From contig CAWHMD010000002.1 of NCBI GenBank assembly GCA_963830385.1, positions 806,001 to 870,000 on the forward strand: 64,000 bases of DNA, read 5' to 3'. Shown here in pieces: positions 27,587-39,545 of the stretch. Under the pieces are notes generated by a model. It was given only the letters and a program-made list of their open reading frames with translations. It was not told the DNA's origin and did not search any database. The first letter of the stretch is position 1; every line of letters begins with the position of its first letter. The position numbers and the translations under genes were made by a program. The DNA comes from Bog-532 sp963830385 (GTDB lineage: Bacteria > Actinomycetota > Actinomycetes > Streptosporangiales > Streptosporangiaceae).

Positions 27587-30208
27587 TCAGCGCAGGTCGC
27601 CGTTGGTCATCCCGGCGGGCGCTTCCGGCGCGGTGACCAGCCCGAGCTCGGCCCGGCTGGCCAGCAGCCGGTGCCGGGGCAGCACCCGCACCGTGTAGCC
27701 GAACGGCCCGGGCTGGGCCAGCTCGATCGCACCGGAGTAGCGCACGGTGGCGTCGCCGTCCATGCCCGCCGGGTCCGGTGACAGTGGCAGGTAGGACGGG
27801 TCGACCAGCTCGTCGTGCTCGTCGGCGGCGCCGTAGACCACCTCGACGCACACGTCGTCCGGGGTCAGGTCGCCCAGCGCGACCCCCGCCCGGATGGTGA
27901 GCGGGATGCCCAGCTGGGGCTCGCCGGCGTCCGCCTCGACGTGATCGATCCGCACGAGCGGCCAGGCCAGTTCGACCCGGCGCTTCCAGGCGGCCAGGTC
28001 GCGGGCGGTCTGGAACGACCCACCGCCGGCCAGCCCCCGGACCGACGCAGCGGCCGGCGCGTACAGCGTGCTCACGTACGCGCGGACCATCCGCTCGGCC
28101 GGAGTGCGCGGGCCGAGCACCCGCAGCGTGTGCCGGATCATCTCCACCCAGCCATCGGGCACGCCGGCCGCGTCCTGGTCGTAGAACAGCGGCGACACCG
28201 AGTTCTCGAGCAGTTCGTACAGCGCGGAGGCCTCCAGCGCGTCCCGGCGGTCCGAGTCGTCCACGCCGTCGGCGGACGGGATCTCCCAGCCGTTGGCGCC
28301 GTCGTACCACTCGTCCCACCAGCCGTCCCGCACCGACAGGTTCAGGCCGCCGTTGAGCGCCGCCTTCATGCCGGAGGTGCCGCAGGCCTCCAGCGGGCGG
28401 AGCGGGTTGTTCAGCCAGACGTCGCAGCCGCGAACCAGGGAGCGAGCCATCTCCATGTCGTAGTCCGGCAGGAACACGATGCGGGCGCGGACCCGGTGGT
28501 CGTCGGTGAACCGGACCATCTGCTGGATGAGCCGCTTGCCGCCTTCGTCGGCCGGGTGGGCCTTGCCCGCGATGATGATCTGGATCGGCCGCTCCGGGTC
28601 GAGCAGCAGCTCGGTGAGCCGGTCCTGGTCGTGCAGCATCAGCGTGAGCCGTTTGTACGACGGCACCCGCCGGGCGAACCCGATGGTCAGCGTGTCGGGG
28701 TCGAGCACGTCGTCGATCCAGGTCAGCTCGGCCTCGCTGGCGCCACGCTGCTTCCAGGAGGCCCGCAGCCGCTTGCGCGCGTCGGCCACCAGCGCGGCCC
28801 GCTGCGCCCGCCGCGCGGCCCAGATCCGGTCGGCGGGCAGGTCAGCGACCCGGTTCCAGTCCCAGTTGCCCCCCTGGCTGAGCACCTCGGCTCCCGGATC
28901 GGCCAGGCTGAGGAAGTCGGGGCCGACCCACGTGGCCGGGTGCACGCCGTTGGTAATCGAGCCGATCGGGACCTCGGCCTCCTCGAAGCCCGGCCACAGA
29001 CCGGAGAACATCTCCCGGCTGACCTCGCCGTGCAGCAGGCTCACGCCGTTGACCCGCTGGGCCAGCCGCATGCCCATCACGGCCATGTTGAACACGTGCG
29101 GGTCGCCGCCGGGGTAGGTCTCGGCGCCGAGCGCCAGCACCCGCTCGACCGGCAACTCAGGGTCAGCGCCATCCTTGCTGAAGTACCGCTCGATGAGGTC
29201 GCGCGGGAACCGGTCGATGCCGGCCGGGACCGGGGTGTGGGTGGTGAACACGGTGCCGGCCCGGACCGCCTCCAGCGCCTCGTCGAAGCTCAGGCCCTGG
29301 TCGATGTAGGTGCGGATGCGCTCGACGCCGAGGAAGCCCGCGTGCCCCTCGTTGGTGTGGAACACCTCCGGCTCGGCATGCCCGGTGATCGCGCAGAACG
29401 CCCGCACCGCGCGCACGCCGCCCACACCCAGCAGCAGCTCCTGGCGCAGCCGGTGCTCGGTGCCGCCGCCGTACAGCCGGTCGGTGACCTCGTGCAGGGC
29501 CGGCTCGTTCTCCTCCGCGTAGGAGTCGAGCAGCAGCAGCGGCACCCGGCCCACCTGGGCCAGCCAGACCTGGGCGTGCAGCGTCTGGCCCTCGGCCAGT
29601 GCCACGGTGATCCGCACCGGGGCCCCGCCGGTGTCGCGCAGCAGCTCCAGCGGCAGGCCGTTCGGGTCGCTGGCCGGGTAGCGCTCACCCTGCCAGCCGT
29701 CGGCCGACAGCGACTGGGTGAAGTAACCGTGCCGGTACAGCAGGCCCACGCCGATCAGCGGCACACCCAGGTCGCTGGCCGCCTTGAGGTGGTCACCGGC
29801 CAGGATGCCGAGGCCACCGGAGTACTGGGGCAGCACCTCGGTGATGCCGTACTCGGGCGAGAAGTAGGCGACCGCGGCGGGCGCCGCGGCCAGGACCGTC
29901 TGGTCGTCCTGGACCCGCTGGAACCAGCGCGGCCCGGTCAGATAGCCGTCGAGGTCCCGCGCGGCCGCGTTGAGGCGGTCCAGGAACTGCTGGTCGGCCG
30001 CCAGCACGGCCAGCTTCTCGGGCCGCAGCGAGCTGAGCATGGCGATCGGGTCGCCGCCGGACGCCTCCCAGGCGGCCGGGTCGATCGACGCGAACAGCTC
30101 CACGGTCTCCGGATGCCAGGACCAGCGAAGGTTCAGCATCAGCGCACGCAGCGGAGTGAGCGGTTCCGACAGCACGGTACGGACGGTGAACCGGCGAATG
30201 GCTTTCAC
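27587..30208 (-). CDS. glgP: Alpha-glucan (glycogen/maltodextrin) phosphorylase
   Basis: GT35 enzyme releasing glucose 1-phosphate from alpha-1,4-glucans with pyridoxal phosphate. It begins KAIRRFTVRTVLSEPLTPLR, has the substrate segments GGLGILAGDHLKAASDLGVP and VFHTNEGHAGFLGVERIR, and the PLP-lysine motif EACGTSGMKAALNGGLNLSV near residue 610. At 873 residues it belongs to the long actinobacterial subgroup. The start is GTG 30208. It diverges from the glgE operon, which makes the polymer that this enzyme degrades. Confidence 0.93.
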   Translation of the reverse strand: MKAIRRFTVRTVLSEPLTPLRALMLNLRWSWHPETVELFASIDPAAWEASGGDPIAMLSSLRPEKLAVLAADQQFLDRLNAAARDLDGYLTGPRWFQRVQDDQTVLAAAPAAVAYFSPEYGITEVLPQYSGGLGILAGDHLKAASDLGVPLIGVGLLYRHGYFTQSLSADGWQGERYPASDPNGLPLELLRDTGGAPVRITVALAEGQTLHAQVWLAQVGRVPLLLLDSYAEENEPALHEVTDRLYGGGTEHRLRQELLLGVGGVRAVRAFCAITGHAEPEVFHTNEGHAGFLGVERIRTYIDQGLSFDEALEAVRAGTVFTTHTPVPAGIDRFPRDLIERYFSKDGADPELPVERVLALGAETYPGGDPHVFNMAVMGMRLAQRVNGVSLLHGEVSREMFSGLWPGFEEAEVPIGSITNGVHPATWVGPDFLSLADPGAEVLSQGGNWDWNRVADLPADRIWAARRAQRAALVADARKRLRASWKQRGASEAELTWIDDVLDPDTLTIGFARRVPSYKRLTLMLHDQDRLTELLLDPERPIQIIIAGKAHPADEGGKRLIQQMVRFTDDHRVRARIVFLPDYDMEMARSLVRGCDVWLNNPLRPLEACGTSGMKAALNGGLNLSVRDGWWDEWYDGANGWEIPSADGVDDSDRRDALEASALYELLENSVSPLFYDQDAAGVPDGWVEMIRHTLRVLGPRTPAERMVRAYVSTLYAPAAASVRGLAGGGSFQTARDLAAWKRRVELAWPLVRIDHVEADAGEPQLGIPLTIRAGVALGDLTPDDVCVEVVYGAADEHDELVDPSYLPLSPDPAGMDGDATVRYSGAIELAQPGPFGYTVRVLPRHRLLASRAELGLVTAPEAPAGMTNGDLR

Positions 30209-30434
30209 GATGAGTGACCTTAGTGCGTTTGCGCCGATGCGCGGGACATGGACGGAAACTCCGCCGACCGTCCCGACCTGGCCGGCTACCGGTCCGGGCC
30301 AGGGCTGTTACCGCAGTCGGCACACCGGTCGCAAGAAGGCACTCTGACCACATGGAAACCAGTTAATTAACAAAAAATCTCGCCCCTTGACCAGTAGCAG
30401 AGATGTTATTGACCAGCGCGGGTACCGCACTGGC

Positions 30435-32549
<2,115 letters not shown>

Positions 32550-32623
32550 GGGACGGCACCGCGAAGCTGGCCCAGGGACCAGAGCCCGATCGGACAGCAC
32601 CGTTCGGCCTGGAGATCAACAGC

Positions 32624-34453
32624 ATGGAACAAGCAGGAGAGCCAGTCGTGACAGAGCCTGACGCCGCCACGGACCACAACGCGGCTACCGCTCAATTGGG
32701 CGGATTCCCGGCGAGCACCGGCGAGCCGGTACCGGATCCGTTCTCCTTCGAGAAGCCGCGAGATCCGGAGTGGTACAAGCGGGCCGTCTTCTATGAGGTG
32801 CTGATCCGCGGCTTCGCCGACTCCAGCGGTGACGGCGCCGGCGACCTGCGCGGGCTCACCTCCCGGCTGGACTACCTGCAGTGGCTCGGCATCGACTGCA
32901 TCTGGCTGCTGCCGATCTATGAGTCCCCGCTGAAGGACGGCGGGTACGACATCTCCGACTTCATGAAGGTGCTGGACGAGTACGGCACCATCGGTGACTT
33001 CGTGGAGATGGTGGAGGAGGCGCACAAGCGGGGCATCCGGGTCATCGCCGACCTGGTCATGAACCACACCAGCGACCAGCACCCGTGGTTCCAGGCCTCC
33101 CGGTCCGACCCGGACGGCCCGTTCGGGGACTTCTACGTGTGGTCCAACACCGACGACAAGTACGGCGAGGCCCGGATCATCTTCGTCGACACCGAGCAGT
33201 CGAACTGGAGCTACGACCCGGTGCGCGGCCAGTACTACTGGCACCGGTTCTTCTCCCACCAGCCCGACCTGAACTTCGAGAACCCGGCCGTGGCCGACGC
33301 CATGATCGAGGTGCTGCGGTTCTGGCTGGACCTCGGCATCGACGGGTTCCGGCTGGACGCGGTGCCCTACCTGTACGAGCGCGAGGGCACCAACTGCGAG
33401 AACCTCAAGGAGACGCACGAGTACCTGAAGCGGATCCGGGCCGAGATCGACCGGCTGTACCCGGACCGGGTGCTGCTGGCCGAGGCCAACCAGTGGCCGG
33501 CCGACGTGGTGGAGTACTTCGGCGACCCGGCCACCGGCGGCGACGAGTGCCACATGGCGTTCCACTTCCCGCTGATGCCGCGGATCTTCATGGCCGTGCG
33601 GCGGGAGCAGCGCTACCCGATCTCGGAGATCATGGCGCAGACGCCGAAGATCCCGGCCGGCTGCCAGTGGGGCATCTTCCTGCGCAACCACGACGAGCTC
33701 ACGCTCGAGATGGTCACCGACGACGAGCGCGACTACATGTACACCGAGTACGCCAAGGACCCCCGGATGAAGGCCAACATCGGGATCCGCCGGCGGCTCG
33801 CCCCGCTGCTCGAGAACGACCGGAACCAGCTGGAGCTGTTCACCGCGCTGCTGCTGTCGCTGCCCGGGTCGCCGGTGCTGTACTACGGCGACGAGATCGC
33901 CATGGGCGACAACATCTGGCTCGGTGACCGGGACGGCGTGCGGACCCCCATGCAGTGGACGCCTGACCGCAACGGCGGGTTCTCCAGCTCCGACCCGCAG
34001 CGGCTGTACCTGCCGCCGATCCAGGACCCGATCTACGGCTTCCAGGCGCTGAACGTGGAGTCGCAGACCCGCAACTCCGGCTCGTTCCTGCACTGGACCC
34101 GGCGCATGATCGAGATCCGCAAGCGGCACCCGGTGTTCGGCACCGGCCTGTACGAGGAGCTGGTCTCGTCGAACCCCAGCGTGCTGGCGTTCGTGCGGAT
34201 GATGCCCGACGCCGACCCCGAGGCCGGCTCGGGGGCCGACGGCACCGACATGATCTTGTGCGTGAACAACTTGTCCCGGTTCCCGCAGCCGGTCGAGCTC
34301 GACCTGCGCCGGTTCCGGGGGGTGACCCCGGTGGAGTGCATGGGCGGTGTGACGTTCCCCCGGATCGGCGAGCTGAACTACCTGCTGACGCTGCCGGGCC
34401 ACGGGTTCTACTGGTTCCAGCTGCATCCGGCCAGGGATGACCACGACCACTGA
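32624..34453 (+). CDS. treS: Trehalose synthase (maltose/trehalose isomerase)
   Basis: GH13 intramolecular isomerase turning trehalose into maltose, the input for the maltokinase. Catalytic residues are visible as GFRLDAVPYLYEREGTN (nucleophile Asp), LLAEANQWPADVVEYFGD (acid/base Glu) and FLRNHDELTLEMV (stabilising Asp). I start at ATG 32624, giving 609 residues. GTG 32648 has an even better site (AGGAG, eight bases) and may be the true start. It lies 74 bp after glgE and 149 bp before mak, with a strong hairpin in the second gap. Confidence 0.94.
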   Translation: MEQAGEPVVTEPDAATDHNAATAQLGGFPASTGEPVPDPFSFEKPRDPEWYKRAVFYEVLIRGFADSSGDGAGDLRGLTSRLDYLQWLGIDCIWLLPIYESPLKDGGYDISDFMKVLDEYGTIGDFVEMVEEAHKRGIRVIADLVMNHTSDQHPWFQASRSDPDGPFGDFYVWSNTDDKYGEARIIFVDTEQSNWSYDPVRGQYYWHRFFSHQPDLNFENPAVADAMIEVLRFWLDLGIDGFRLDAVPYLYEREGTNCENLKETHEYLKRIRAEIDRLYPDRVLLAEANQWPADVVEYFGDPATGGDECHMAFHFPLMPRIFMAVRREQRYPISEIMAQTPKIPAGCQWGIFLRNHDELTLEMVTDDERDYMYTEYAKDPRMKANIGIRRRLAPLLENDRNQLELFTALLLSLPGSPVLYYGDEIAMGDNIWLGDRDGVRTPMQWTPDRNGGFSSSDPQRLYLPPIQDPIYGFQALNVESQTRNSGSFLHWTRRMIEIRKRHPVFGTGLYEELVSSNPSVLAFVRMMPDADPEAGSGADGTDMILCVNNLSRFPQPVELDLRRFRGVTPVECMGGVTFPRIGELNYLLTLPGHGFYWFQLHPARDDHDH

Positions 34454-34531
34454 CCGCGCTATCCGATTGGGCTGCTTGCCTGGGAGGCGAAGGAGGACCG
34501 ATAGCCTGTGGTGCCGTCATACGCCGCGTCC

Positions 34532-34566
34532 GAAACCTCCCGGGACACTCTCTCCCCGGGGGTTTC
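34532..34566 (+). repeat. Strong hairpin in the treS-mak gap
   Basis: GAAACC-T-CCCGGG (34532-34544) pairs with CCCGGGGGTTTC (34555-34566): twelve base pairs with a single bulged T and a ten-base loop. No T-run follows. It may be a processing or partial-termination site setting mak-glgB below glgE-treS. Confidence 0.5.
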
Positions 34567-34602
34567 AGGCCACCCTGCACGGGGAGTGGGTAAGGCAAGG
34601 TG

Positions 34603-35961
34603 ATGAGACTTGAGGACGCGCTCGCGCCCTGGCTGCAGGAGCGGCGCTGGTTCGCGGGCAAAGGCCGGATGCTCCACGACCTCGCGGTGGTCGCCGACAC
34701 CGAGGTCGTGGCGGGCGACCCTGCCCTGCGCCATCTGATCGTCCTGGTCTCGCACGGAGTCACCGCCGACCACTACCAGATCTTCATCGGCCTGCGCCGT
34801 GACCTGCCCGGCTGGCTGGAGCACGCCAAGATCGGCACGCTCGAGGACGGGCGGCACGCCTACGACGCGCTGCACGACCCGGAGCTGACCCGGGTGCTGC
34901 TGCGCGCGATCGCGGGCAACCAGACGATCGGGACCCTGACCTTCGAGCGCGAGCCGGGCGCCGAGATCGACACCAGCCTGGACAGCATCGTGCTGACGGC
35001 CGAGCAGAGCAACACCAGCCTGGTCTACGGCGAGGAGTCGATCCTCAAGGTGTTCCGCCGGGTCTCCCCCGGTCCCAACCCGGACCTGGAGGTCACCTCG
35101 GCGCTCAACCGGCTCGGCTCGGCGCACATCGCCCAGCCCTACGGCGCGATCGAGACGCTGATGGACGGGGTCCCCACCACCCTGGCCATCTTGTCCAAGT
35201 TCCTGCGGACCGCGACCGACGGCTGGACGCTGGCCGCGACCAGCGTCCGCGACCTGTACGCGCGGGACCTGTACGAGAGCGACGCGGTGAGCGCGGCCGA
35301 CGCCGGCGGCGACTTCTCCGGCGAGGCTCACCGGCTCGGCGCCGCCACCGCCGAGGTGCACCAGGACCTGGCCGAGGCGTTCGGCACCGAGGAGCTGTCC
35401 CCGGACGCGCTGCACGAGATGGCCGAGCAGATGTACCGGCGGCTGGACTTGGCCGCCGCGGCCGTGCCCGAGCTGGCCCGGTACGTGGACATGATCGGCA
35501 ACACCTACTCGGCCCTGGCCAAGATCAACGACCCGGTACCCGCCCAGCGGGTGCACGGCGACTATCACCTGGGCCAGGTCATGCGGACCGAGACCGGCTG
35601 GATCCTGCTCGACTTCGAGGGCGAGCCCGCCACCCCGCTGGCGCAGCGGCGGGCCCGGTCCTCCCCGCTGCGGGACGTGGCCGGCATGCTCCGATCGTTC
35701 GAGTACGCGGCCCGCTTCCAGCTGCTCACCAACCCCGACGCCGATCGTCTGCACGATGCCGCCCGCGAGTGGAGCCGCCGCAACAGCAGCGCCTTCTGCG
35801 CCGGGTACGCCGAGGCCGGCGGCCTCGATCCGGTCGCCAACGACGTGCTGCTGCGCGCGCTGACGCTCGACAAGGCCGTCTACGAAGTGATGTACGAGGC
35901 CAGGCACCGGCCGTCCTGGCTGCAGATTCCACTGGAGTCCCTGGCGGACTTCCCCGACTGA
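34603..35961 (+). CDS. mak: Maltokinase
   Basis: ATP-dependent kinase making maltose 1-phosphate, the GlgE substrate. The N-terminal signature ALAPWLQERRWFAGKGR is typical of maltokinases (Pep2), and the eukaryotic-kinase-like core has VHGDYHLGQVMRTETGWILL followed by the metal-binding DFEGEP. At 452 residues it is the normal length as a stand-alone protein, not fused to treS as in some actinobacteria. I use ATG 34603; GTG 34600 directly precedes it. glgB begins six bases after its stop. Confidence 0.93.
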   Translation: MRLEDALAPWLQERRWFAGKGRMLHDLAVVADTEVVAGDPALRHLIVLVSHGVTADHYQIFIGLRRDLPGWLEHAKIGTLEDGRHAYDALHDPELTRVLLRAIAGNQTIGTLTFEREPGAEIDTSLDSIVLTAEQSNTSLVYGEESILKVFRRVSPGPNPDLEVTSALNRLGSAHIAQPYGAIETLMDGVPTTLAILSKFLRTATDGWTLAATSVRDLYARDLYESDAVSAADAGGDFSGEAHRLGAATAEVHQDLAEAFGTEELSPDALHEMAEQMYRRLDLAAAAVPELARYVDMIGNTYSALAKINDPVPAQRVHGDYHLGQVMRTETGWILLDFEGEPATPLAQRRARSSPLRDVAGMLRSFEYAARFQLLTNPDADRLHDAAREWSRRNSSAFCAGYAEAGGLDPVANDVLLRALTLDKAVYEVMYEARHRPSWLQIPLESLADFPD

Positions 35962-35967
35962 CCCGGA

Positions 35968-38565
35968 ATGCGGTCTCCTGACATGCCTTCTTCTTCTGAT
36001 CAGACTTTTGCGTCCGAGCGTCCCTCCGAGCGTGCTTCCGAGCCGCCCGTGGCTCCAGACGTGCCGCTGGTGACCGACGGCGCTGAGGTCACGGGGGCGG
36101 CCCCCGAACCGGAGGCGCCGCAGCAGGCGGCCGCCGCGGCCGGGGTGAACCTGGGCGAGATCGAGCGGATCGTCGCGGGCACGCACCACGACCCGCATTC
36201 GATCCTCGGCGCGCACCCCGGCGCCGACGGGTTCGTGATCCGCACCCTGCGCCCATTCGCGGCCAAGGTCGAGGTGGTGCTGGCCGACGGCCGCCGGTTC
36301 CCGATGGAGCACGTGCACCTGGGCGTGTTCGCCGCCGTGCTGCCCTACGACTCCGGGCCCGGCGGCGCCCCGGCCGGCCCGCCCGCCTACCGGATCGCCA
36401 CCGCCTACCCCGAGGCCGACGGCTCGACCGGCCGGGAGTGGATCACCGACGACCCGTACCGGCACCTTCCCACGCTGGGCGAGTTCGACCTGCACCTGAT
36501 CGGTGAGGGGCGCCACGAGGAGCTGTGGCGGGTGCTCGGCGCCCACGTCCGCGACCTCAGCTCGGACGGCCTCGGCGACATCACCGGTACCGCGTTCGCG
36601 GTCTGGGCGCCTAACGCCCGCGGGGTCCGGGTCATCGGCGACTTCAACCACTGGAACGGCCAGGGGCACCCGATGCGCTCGCTCGGCGGCTCCGGGATCT
36701 GGGAGCTTTTCATCCCCGACGTGGGCGAGAACACCCGGTACAAGTTCGACGTCTGCGGGCCGGACGGCATCTGGCGGGCCAAGGCCGACCCGATGGCCCG
36801 GGGCACCGAGCGGCCGCCGGCCACCGCGTCGGTGGTGGTGTCGGCCCACCACCAGTGGCAGGACAGCACCTGGATGACCGCGCGCCCGCGCAAGGAGATG
36901 GTGCGCGAGCCGCTGAGCATCTACGAGGTGCACATCGGGTCCTGGCGTCCCGGCCTCAGCTACCGCCAGCTGGCCGAGGAGCTTCCCGCATATCTGGTTG
37001 AAATGGGATTCACCCATGTGGAGTTCCTGCCGGTGGCGGAGCATCCGTTCGGGGGGTCCTGGGGCTACCAGGTCACCTCGTACTACGCGCCGTCCTCGCG
37101 GTTCGGCAGCCCGGACGAGCTCCGCTACCTGATCGACGCGCTGCACCAGGCCGGCATCGGCGTGATCATCGACTGGGTGCCCGCGCACTTCCCGCGGGAC
37201 GACTGGGCGCTGGCCCGGTTCGACGGCACCGCGCTGTACGAGCACCCCGACCCGCGCCGCGGCAGCCACCCCGACTGGGGCACGCTGATCTTCAACTACG
37301 GCCGTACCGAGGTGCGGAACTTCCTGGTCGCCAACGCCCTGTACTGGCTGGAGGAGTTCCACATCGACGGCCTGCGGGTGGACGCGGTCGCCTCCATGCT
37401 CTACCTGGACTACTCGCGGCAGCCCGGCCAGTGGGCCCCGAACCAGTACGGCGGCCGGGAGAACCTCGAGGCGGTGGCCTTCCTGCAGGAGGTCAACGCG
37501 ACCGCCTACCGGCGCCAGCCCGGCATCATGATGATCGCCGAGGAGTCGACCGCCTGGCCCGGCGTCACCCGGCCGGTGCACCTGGGCGGCCTGGGGTTCG
37601 GCTTCAAATGGAACATGGGCTGGATGAACGACACCCTGGCCTACCTGTCGCGGGACCCGGTCTACCGGCAGTACCACCAGAACGAGCTGACGTTCTCGCT
37701 GGTCTACGCGTTCAGCGAGAACTACATCCTGCCGCTGTCGCACGACGAGGTGGTGCACGGCAAGGGGTCGCTGCTGGGCAAGATGCCCGGGGACGACTGG
37801 CGCCGGTTCGCCGGGCTGCGGGCGCTGCTGGCCTACATGTGGGCCCACCCCGGTAAGCAGCTGCTGTTCATGGGCTCGGAGTTCGGCCAGGGCGCCGAAT
37901 GGTCCGAGGAGCGGGGCCTCGACTGGTGGGTCCTGGGCGACCAGGACGGCTACCACGCCGGCGTACAGGCCATGGTCCGGGACATGAACGCGGTCTACCG
38001 CTCGGCGCCCGCGCTGTGGGCCCTGGACACCTCGCCGGAGGGCTTCAGCTGGATCGACGCGAACGACGCGGCCGGTAACACGCTGTCGTTCCTCCGGTTC
38101 GCGGCGCCGCCGTCGTCCGAGCCCGTCCCGGTGCCGGTCCCGGCGTGGCTGGGCGGAGGCCAGGCCGCTGGCGCGGTCGAAGCTGCGCCCGCGACCGACG
38201 AGGCCGATGAGGCTGAAGGGACTGCTGAGGCCGGCGGGGCCGCTGAGGCTGACGCCGCTGAGGGGGCTGCTGAGCCTTCTGTGACCGAGGTGGAAGTCGA
38301 GGGCTCTGGGGCTTCTGGGGCGTCGACGCTGGTGTGCGTGGCCAACTTCTCCGGCGGCCCGCACGACAACTACAAGATCGGCCTCCCGCACGCCGGCCGC
38401 TGGGTCGAGGTTCTCAACACCGACGCGGCCGGCTACGGCGGCAGCGGCGTCGGCAACCTCGGCGCGGTGGAAGCGGTGGACGAGGAGTGGCACGGCCGCC
38501 CCGCCTCCGCCACCATCGTCGTCCCGCCGCTGGCCGTCCTCTGGCTCGCCCCCGAGTCCACCTGA
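35968..38565 (+). CDS. glgB: 1,4-alpha-glucan branching enzyme with unusual C-domain insert
   Basis: GH13 enzyme introducing alpha-1,6 branches. An N-terminal low-complexity leader is followed by two CBM48-type beta domains (GTAFAVWAPNARGVRVIGDF) and the barrel, with nucleophile Asp in IDGLRVDAVASMLYLDY, acid/base Glu in MMIAEESTAWPGVT and LPLSHDEVVHGKGSLLG. The C-terminal beta domain is split by about 70 residues of Ala/Glu/Pro low complexity (38105-38320) before the final strands VCVANFSGGPHDNYKIGLP. At 865 residues it is over 100 longer than usual. ATG 35968 is six bases after mak, so the genes are coupled. Confidence 0.93.
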   Translation: MRSPDMPSSSDQTFASERPSERASEPPVAPDVPLVTDGAEVTGAAPEPEAPQQAAAAAGVNLGEIERIVAGTHHDPHSILGAHPGADGFVIRTLRPFAAKVEVVLADGRRFPMEHVHLGVFAAVLPYDSGPGGAPAGPPAYRIATAYPEADGSTGREWITDDPYRHLPTLGEFDLHLIGEGRHEELWRVLGAHVRDLSSDGLGDITGTAFAVWAPNARGVRVIGDFNHWNGQGHPMRSLGGSGIWELFIPDVGENTRYKFDVCGPDGIWRAKADPMARGTERPPATASVVVSAHHQWQDSTWMTARPRKEMVREPLSIYEVHIGSWRPGLSYRQLAEELPAYLVEMGFTHVEFLPVAEHPFGGSWGYQVTSYYAPSSRFGSPDELRYLIDALHQAGIGVIIDWVPAHFPRDDWALARFDGTALYEHPDPRRGSHPDWGTLIFNYGRTEVRNFLVANALYWLEEFHIDGLRVDAVASMLYLDYSRQPGQWAPNQYGGRENLEAVAFLQEVNATAYRRQPGIMMIAEESTAWPGVTRPVHLGGLGFGFKWNMGWMNDTLAYLSRDPVYRQYHQNELTFSLVYAFSENYILPLSHDEVVHGKGSLLGKMPGDDWRRFAGLRALLAYMWAHPGKQLLFMGSEFGQGAEWSEERGLDWWVLGDQDGYHAGVQAMVRDMNAVYRSAPALWALDTSPEGFSWIDANDAAGNTLSFLRFAAPPSSEPVPVPVPAWLGGGQAAGAVEAAPATDEADEAEGTAEAGGAAEADAAEGAAEPSVTEVEVEGSGASGASTLVCVANFSGGPHDNYKIGLPHAGRWVEVLNTDAAGYGGSGVGNLGAVEAVDEEWHGRPASATIVVPPLAVLWLAPEST

Positions 38566-38593
38566 CCACTCGCCCCCGAGTCGAGCTGAACAT

Positions 38594-38644
38594 ACGCAAT
38601 GGCGCCTTTGCCTTCCTCTTACACGGGTAAAGGCGCCATTGCGT
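38594..38644 (+). terminator. Terminator after the glgE-treS-mak-glgB operon
   Basis: ACGCAATGGCGCCTTT (38594-38609) and AAAGGCGCCATTGCGT (38629-38644) are perfect 16-bp complements, extendable by G-T and two G-C pairs to 19 bp over a 13-base loop. It lies 29 bp after the glgB stop. The strongest hairpin in the window. Confidence 0.85.
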
Positions 38645-38721
38645 CTGTACCGGCCGGGGCTGACGGGGGGTGGGGCTGGCGGGTTGTTGCGGGGGGATTG
38701 GCGCGCTGGGAGACTTCGGGT

Positions 38722-39114
38722 GTGGGCACTGAGGAAACCGATGACCCGGGTGGTTTCGCGCCGTGTTTCCCGGTCCGGGATCTGCGGGCGTCGCTGGCCC
38801 ACTACGCGCGGCTCGGCTTCGCCGTGATGCCCTACTCCCCCGGTATGACCTGGGCCTGGGCCCGCCTCGACCGGGCCGAGCTGCACCTGTTCGTCAAGGA
38901 GGACCACGACCCGGCCACCACCGCGGCCGCGGCTGACCTCCAGGTCGAGGACGCCGACGAGTTCGCCCGCCGGCTCGAGGAGACCGCCGCCCCCGGGACC
39001 AGCCAGCCGTACGACACGGCTTACGGGCGCGAGGTCGTCCACGTGGACCCGGACCACAACCTCCTGCGTTTCGTGGCTCAGGCGCGATCGCGGGCGGGGA
39101 AGGTGGACAGGTAG
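38722..39114 (+). CDS. VOC-family (glyoxalase/bleomycin resistance) protein
   Basis: Small vicinal-oxygen-chelate protein of 130 residues: FAPCFPVRDLRASLAHYARL at the start and REVVHVDPDHNLLRFVAQAR at the end. I start at GTG 38722 (VGTEETDDPG), with GGGAG upstream; the longer frame would begin inside the glgB terminator. Binding of drug or metabolite is possible but unproven. Its last 37 bp overlap the 3' end of the convergent MerR gene. Confidence 0.75.
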   Translation: MGTEETDDPGGFAPCFPVRDLRASLAHYARLGFAVMPYSPGMTWAWARLDRAELHLFVKEDHDPATTAAAADLQVEDADEFARRLEETAAPGTSQPYDTAYGREVVHVDPDHNLLRFVAQARSRAGKVDR

Positions 39115-39530
39115 CCGGCGAACCACTCCTGGAAGCCGGGGCAGGCCAGCAGGTCGTCGTGGCGGCAGGTGGAGGCGATGGACAGCAGGTCACGGGCGTG
39201 CTCGAGCGCGGCGATCTGGCGCTCCACGTCGGTCAGCTTCTCGGCGACCAGGCCGTGCCAGGATCGCGGGGTGACCGCCCGCTCCTCGCGGAAGCGGCGG
39301 ATGTCGGCCAGGGTCAGGCCCACCTCCTGCAGCAGGCGCAGCATCACCACGCTGCGGACGGCGGCCGCGGTGTAGCGGCGCTGGCCGGACCGGCGGTGGT
39401 CGGGGGTCAGCAGGCCCTTGCGCTCCCAGAACCTGATCGTCGAGGTGGGCACGCCGGTCTCGGCCGACAGCTGCCCAATCGTCATCGGCTGCGGCACGGT
39501 CACGGCGGTGGCGGGGTTGCCTGACGTCAA
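39078..39530 (-). CDS. MerR-family transcriptional regulator
   Basis: The 150-residue protein has the winged helix MTIGQLSAETGVPTSTIRFW near residues 16-35 and ERKGLLTPDHRRSGQRRY, then a long dimerisation helix. The C-terminal effector region contains two cysteines (CRHDDLLACPGFQEW) that could sense metal or redox. The TTG start at 39530 has AAGGAGGTG about ten bases upstream; ATG 39485 is an alternative. It diverges from the P450 gene with a MerR-type dyad between them, so it probably controls both. Confidence 0.82.
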   Translation of the reverse strand: MTSGNPATAVTVPQPMTIGQLSAETGVPTSTIRFWERKGLLTPDHRRSGQRRYTAAAVRSVVMLRLLQEVGLTLADIRRFREERAVTPRSWHGLVAEKLTDVERQIAALEHARDLLSIASTCRHDDLLACPGFQEWFAGYLSTFPARDRA

Positions 39531-39545
39531 GCCGGTGGCACCTCC

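Noticed and set aside
38599..38721. Upstream extension of the VOC gene to an ATG
   Set aside because: That ATG lies inside the stem of the glgB terminator, and the extra 41 residues are unlike VOC proteins.
34459..39126. 1555-codon open frame on the minus strand across mak and glgB
   Set aside because: It is antisense to enzymes with complete catalytic motifs, is Val/Gly/Arg/His-rich, and shows no domain. Long antisense frames are expected at this GC content.
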